Source of the DNA: Phoronis ovalis
Taxonomy: Eukaryota; Phoronida; Phoronidae
Reading direction: 5' to 3'
NCBI GenBank assembly: GCA_028565635.1
Contig: JAOXYB010064957.1
Coordinates: 1-10,332 of the forward strand
DNA: 10,332 nt
Both the position numbers and the translations under genes were made by a program. The notes beneath the pieces were generated by a model, which ran no database searches, was not told where the DNA came from, and saw only the letters and a program-made list of their open reading frames with translations. Shown one piece after another: positions 7,991 to 10,332 of this stretch (its first letter is position 1; each line of letters starts with the position of its first letter).

Positions 7991-8322
7991 TTGCATGCAA
8001 TAAAATGTTGTTTTTTTAAGCCTGTACACCACGGACGTAGGTCGGATCGTCAATGTTTACATTTGAGGACGCCGTGATGGAAATGGCACATGTATTATAT
8101 ATATATAATAGGTCATTAAAGAGCCACTAGCGCATAGACAGCTTGCGTAAAAAACACCCATTGAATTGAAAGACATGCATGTTTTAGACCCTAATTATCA
8201 ACCTCACTCAATAAAATCAGACCCTATCGCATATCCGAACTTTAATATTATAAACTATACCCTTTCATAGACCGAATTACGGTGGTGTACGGGTAGTGTA
8301 GAGGGCGCTACTGTTGCATGCA
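7991..8322. mobile_element. Possible MITE-like element with stepped inverted repeats
   Basis: TTGCATGCAA (7991-8000), a 23-base gap and GTACACCAC (8024-8032) are mirrored by GTGGTGTAC (8282-8290), another 23-base gap and TTGCATGCA (8314-8322). The spacing is identical on both sides, although the two 23-base gaps differ in sequence. The interior has no open frame and includes a short TA repeat. Such a layout would suit a decayed non-autonomous DNA transposon of about 330 bp. No target-site duplication is clear, and TTGCATGCAA is itself palindromic, so chance is not excluded. Confidence 0.3.
8093..8110. repeat. TA microsatellite inside an 18-base palindrome
   Basis: Six TA units (8096-8107) lie inside a perfect 18-base palindrome that begins TATTATATA and ends TATATAATA. 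Simple sequence of this kind is ordinary in AT-rich genomes. Confidence 0.7.
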
Positions 8323-8474
8323 TATTTACATGTCTGTCAAGCCTATTTTTATTAATAAATATTCACGAAACCGGGTTAGTAGAAATTAAGGATCTGATAA
8401 TTAGGTTTGATCCTATTTATTTTTTCAAAATTATGTCTTATAATTTAAGCAATATTCATGCAGTATGCAAAATT

Positions 8475-8569
8475 CTGCTAAAATGGCTTAGCAGCACATT
8501 ACGTATGAAGTAATATCCTTCATACGGGCCTTTATACGACTGTTTTTAAACAGTCGTATAAAGGCCCGT
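8475..8569. repeat. Cluster of three hairpins, the last with a perfect 22-bp stem
   Basis: Three inverted repeats follow one another. CTGCTAA/TTAGCAG (8475-8481 and 8488-8494) has a 6-base loop. CGTATGAAG/CTTCATACG (8502-8510 and 8518-8526) has a 7-base loop. The last has arms at 8524-8545 and 8548-8569, beginning ACGGGCCTTTATACGACTG, 22 bp perfect with only two bases between them. The second and third share bases 8524-8526, so they cannot both form fully. Perfect long arms suggest a recent foldback or MITE-type insertion, or selection for structure. The two-base spacer argues against an ordinary microRNA precursor. Confidence 0.75.
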
Positions 8570-10332
8570 GAATAATACCAAAACCCATTGCCTTCAGATT
8601 ATGACATGTGGATTGCTAGGATCACTGAACTAAATATCCTCATGTACATGTAGCCACGACTATAAACTTAATCTAATTTTATGACGAGTCTTGCTCTGGG
8701 TCCAATTTTCATGGTGAAAGTCTAGCGGAGAGGGGGATTCAGGCAGAAACTGCCACTGCCCCCTTGAAGAAAAATATTCTTGTTACTTTTGTTTGTCAAA
8801 AATTTCAGTTGTGAATAGGATATCAATTTCGACCTCTTAATATAAATAACTTATTTAACTTCTTTATGTGGCCATTTACGAGCATGATTACATACATTTT
8901 ACATGAGTGGAATCCCTGGATTTACGCCGCGTTACGTACGTGCCCGGTTGGAAAAATACCGCTTTTCACGCATATCCCCACCCATCCTTTCTTCAAGTGA
9001 AATCTTTGGCACTTTCATTAACTAAGTTTCAAGACCCTATTTCGAGAAATTGTACGTATAGACAGGTACAAACTGCTAAATTCAAACAAAGCTAAATACT
9101 TCCTTTGGTTAAAATATGGCCTTAAGAGGGAAAATCAGGTAACGGGTAATGTAGATGTGATGAGTGGAATCATAATACAATTATTCTTCATTTGGTAATG
9201 CAACTATTATGATTGTCGAATGTAAAAAGTTATGATTTTAATTGATGCCTGCACCCATCCACCTCCACCCTGATAGCATGGTATAACCGTAAACATGACC
9301 ATCGTATTTGAACCGGGTATGACATTTGGTATCATTTTAGAACAATGCAGAATGTATTAATAAATTACGAATTTAAATGAAGATGAGGGTGCATGACCTC
9401 AATATGACATCATGCTTTTATTTAAAAAAAAATGTACTTCCGTAATAATGATATCATAAATGGTAATTTATTCTGTATTATTTACTAATTACCACGCGAT
9501 TGCTGCAATTAATCTTCTACGAAAACAAATATTTATAAAAAATCTTAAGTACACGGCTTCCAAAATGGTTTTGAAACTGCGTACTTTAATTTTTTTTTCA
9601 TATTTTAGCGGCGAGTGTGTTAAATCTCTCCAAGGGATACTCTTTTTTTTAGATGGGGATATGCAGCCAAAAAAAAAATCGAATATACCCATATTCATCA
9701 ATTCCTGGTGATTTTTCTCTTAAACATGGACCCATTTTTAAGCTTTCACTTGCAAAAGACCCTTGTCCGTTTCTGGGTTATTCGCTCGAGTGGTACAAAT
9801 GCGACCCTATGCTGTACTAAAACCTAGGCCTAACACCAACCCATTTCACATTTCAATCTACGGATTTTTGATGGACACATTTTTAGATATTTTTCGATGG
9901 AAAATTGACTGACCTATTTGCTATATTCGTCATACATGTATTTTTTAAATGGTTAGAAGCACTCTTTTATACCACAAAAACTGTGATTGAAAAAAAATCA
10001 GAAAATTGAAACTAACGACGAATAGGAAAAAATAGATGTCAAAAAATATGTATTCGCCATGTGGCAATCAAGACGACTCATTGAATGATAACAGGGTGAT
10101 AATCAGGATAATATACTCATGTGGTTATTCACAATTAAGATACTGCATAAATTTATATTGAATAGATTAGTTTAGTTACTTCCATCATTGTTGCTGCACT
10201 AATAATGCCTATTTAGCATTTTTAAAACATATTGGTGATTTATATGTAATTTATATCTTCTTCCGTGTTCCAGTACTCGGCAGATTCTATTAACTAGCTA
10301 GCTGTGTGTTGTTATATGAATTGTGGTTATAA
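8570..10332. other. Non-coding AT-rich region
   Basis: No recognisable gene in about 1.76 kb. Contents: a G/C-rich hairpin at 8731-8764; an ATG frame at 8907-9095 without protein features; antisense overlapping frames at 9460-9711 that depend on poly-A and poly-T runs; and a diverged 17-base near-repeat (ATGGACCCATTTTTAAG at 9726, ATGGACACATTTTTAGA at 9871). The block at 9720-9860 is somewhat richer in G+C and may be an old interspersed repeat, but I cannot name it. Confidence 0.5.
8731..8764. repeat. G/C-rich two-part hairpin
   Basis: AGGGGG (8731-8736) pairs with CCCCCT (8759-8764). Inside it GGCAG (8742-8746) pairs with CTGCC (8750-8754) around an AAA loop, with an asymmetric internal loop of five and four bases. 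It stands out from AT-rich surroundings. No function is evident. Confidence 0.5.

Noticed and set aside
8907-9095. 62-codon plus-strand frame
   Set aside because: No recognisable protein features and no splice context.
9460-9711. Overlapping frames on both strands (83 and 70 codons)
   Set aside because: Both run through poly-A and poly-T tracts and are antisense shadows of each other; no family resemblance.
1-10332. CRISPR array, bacterial operon, rRNA or retroviral coding genes
   Set aside because: No regularly spaced direct repeats, no recognisable rRNA segments and no reverse transcriptase, integrase or gag-like frames were seen.

Overview
This looks like nuclear DNA from an animal, probably an invertebrate. 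The base composition is AT-rich (about one third G+C by eye), the long open frames carry no bacterial-type start signals, and coding sequence appears as short exons bounded by GT/AG splice sites. The species cannot be told from the sequence; a marine invertebrate is a guess based on the gene family and repeat style. Most of the 10.3 kb is intron or intergenic DNA.

Left part (about 1-2150, minus strand). This is the one firm gene: the 5' end of a vesicular amine/acetylcholine transporter relative (SLC18, major facilitator superfamily). Two exons, 1217-1331 (possibly starting at 1366) and 201-402, join in phase across an 814-base intron. Together they encode TM1, a short luminal loop with three N-glycosylation sequons, and TM2 up to the MFS motif A. 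The remaining exons lie beyond base 1. A further in-phase N-terminal exon is possible at 2034-2121, next to a TATA-like box and a GC box.

Middle (about 2150-6300). At 3583-4025 on the minus strand is an unidentified coding-like stretch. It is split into two frames by what looks like a missing base in an A run, and AATAAA signals follow it. Upstream on the same strand are two perfect CAG|GTGAGT donor sites (5216 and 6266). These could belong to earlier exons of that gene, but no exon chain is secure. At 5928-5969 the minus strand carries a hammerhead-ribozyme-like core, probably a relic of a Penelope-like or retrozyme-type element, with no recognisable stem I.

Right part (about 6300-10332). 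No gene was found. It holds small inverted-repeat structures: a symmetric pair of inverted repeats at 7991-8322 that may mark a MITE, three consecutive hairpins at 8475-8569 ending in a perfect 22-bp stem, and a G/C-rich hairpin at 8731-8764. Nothing here amounts to a demonstrably new system. The best leads are the divergent SLC18 transporter, the hammerhead-like motif, the foldback cluster and the broken unidentified gene.
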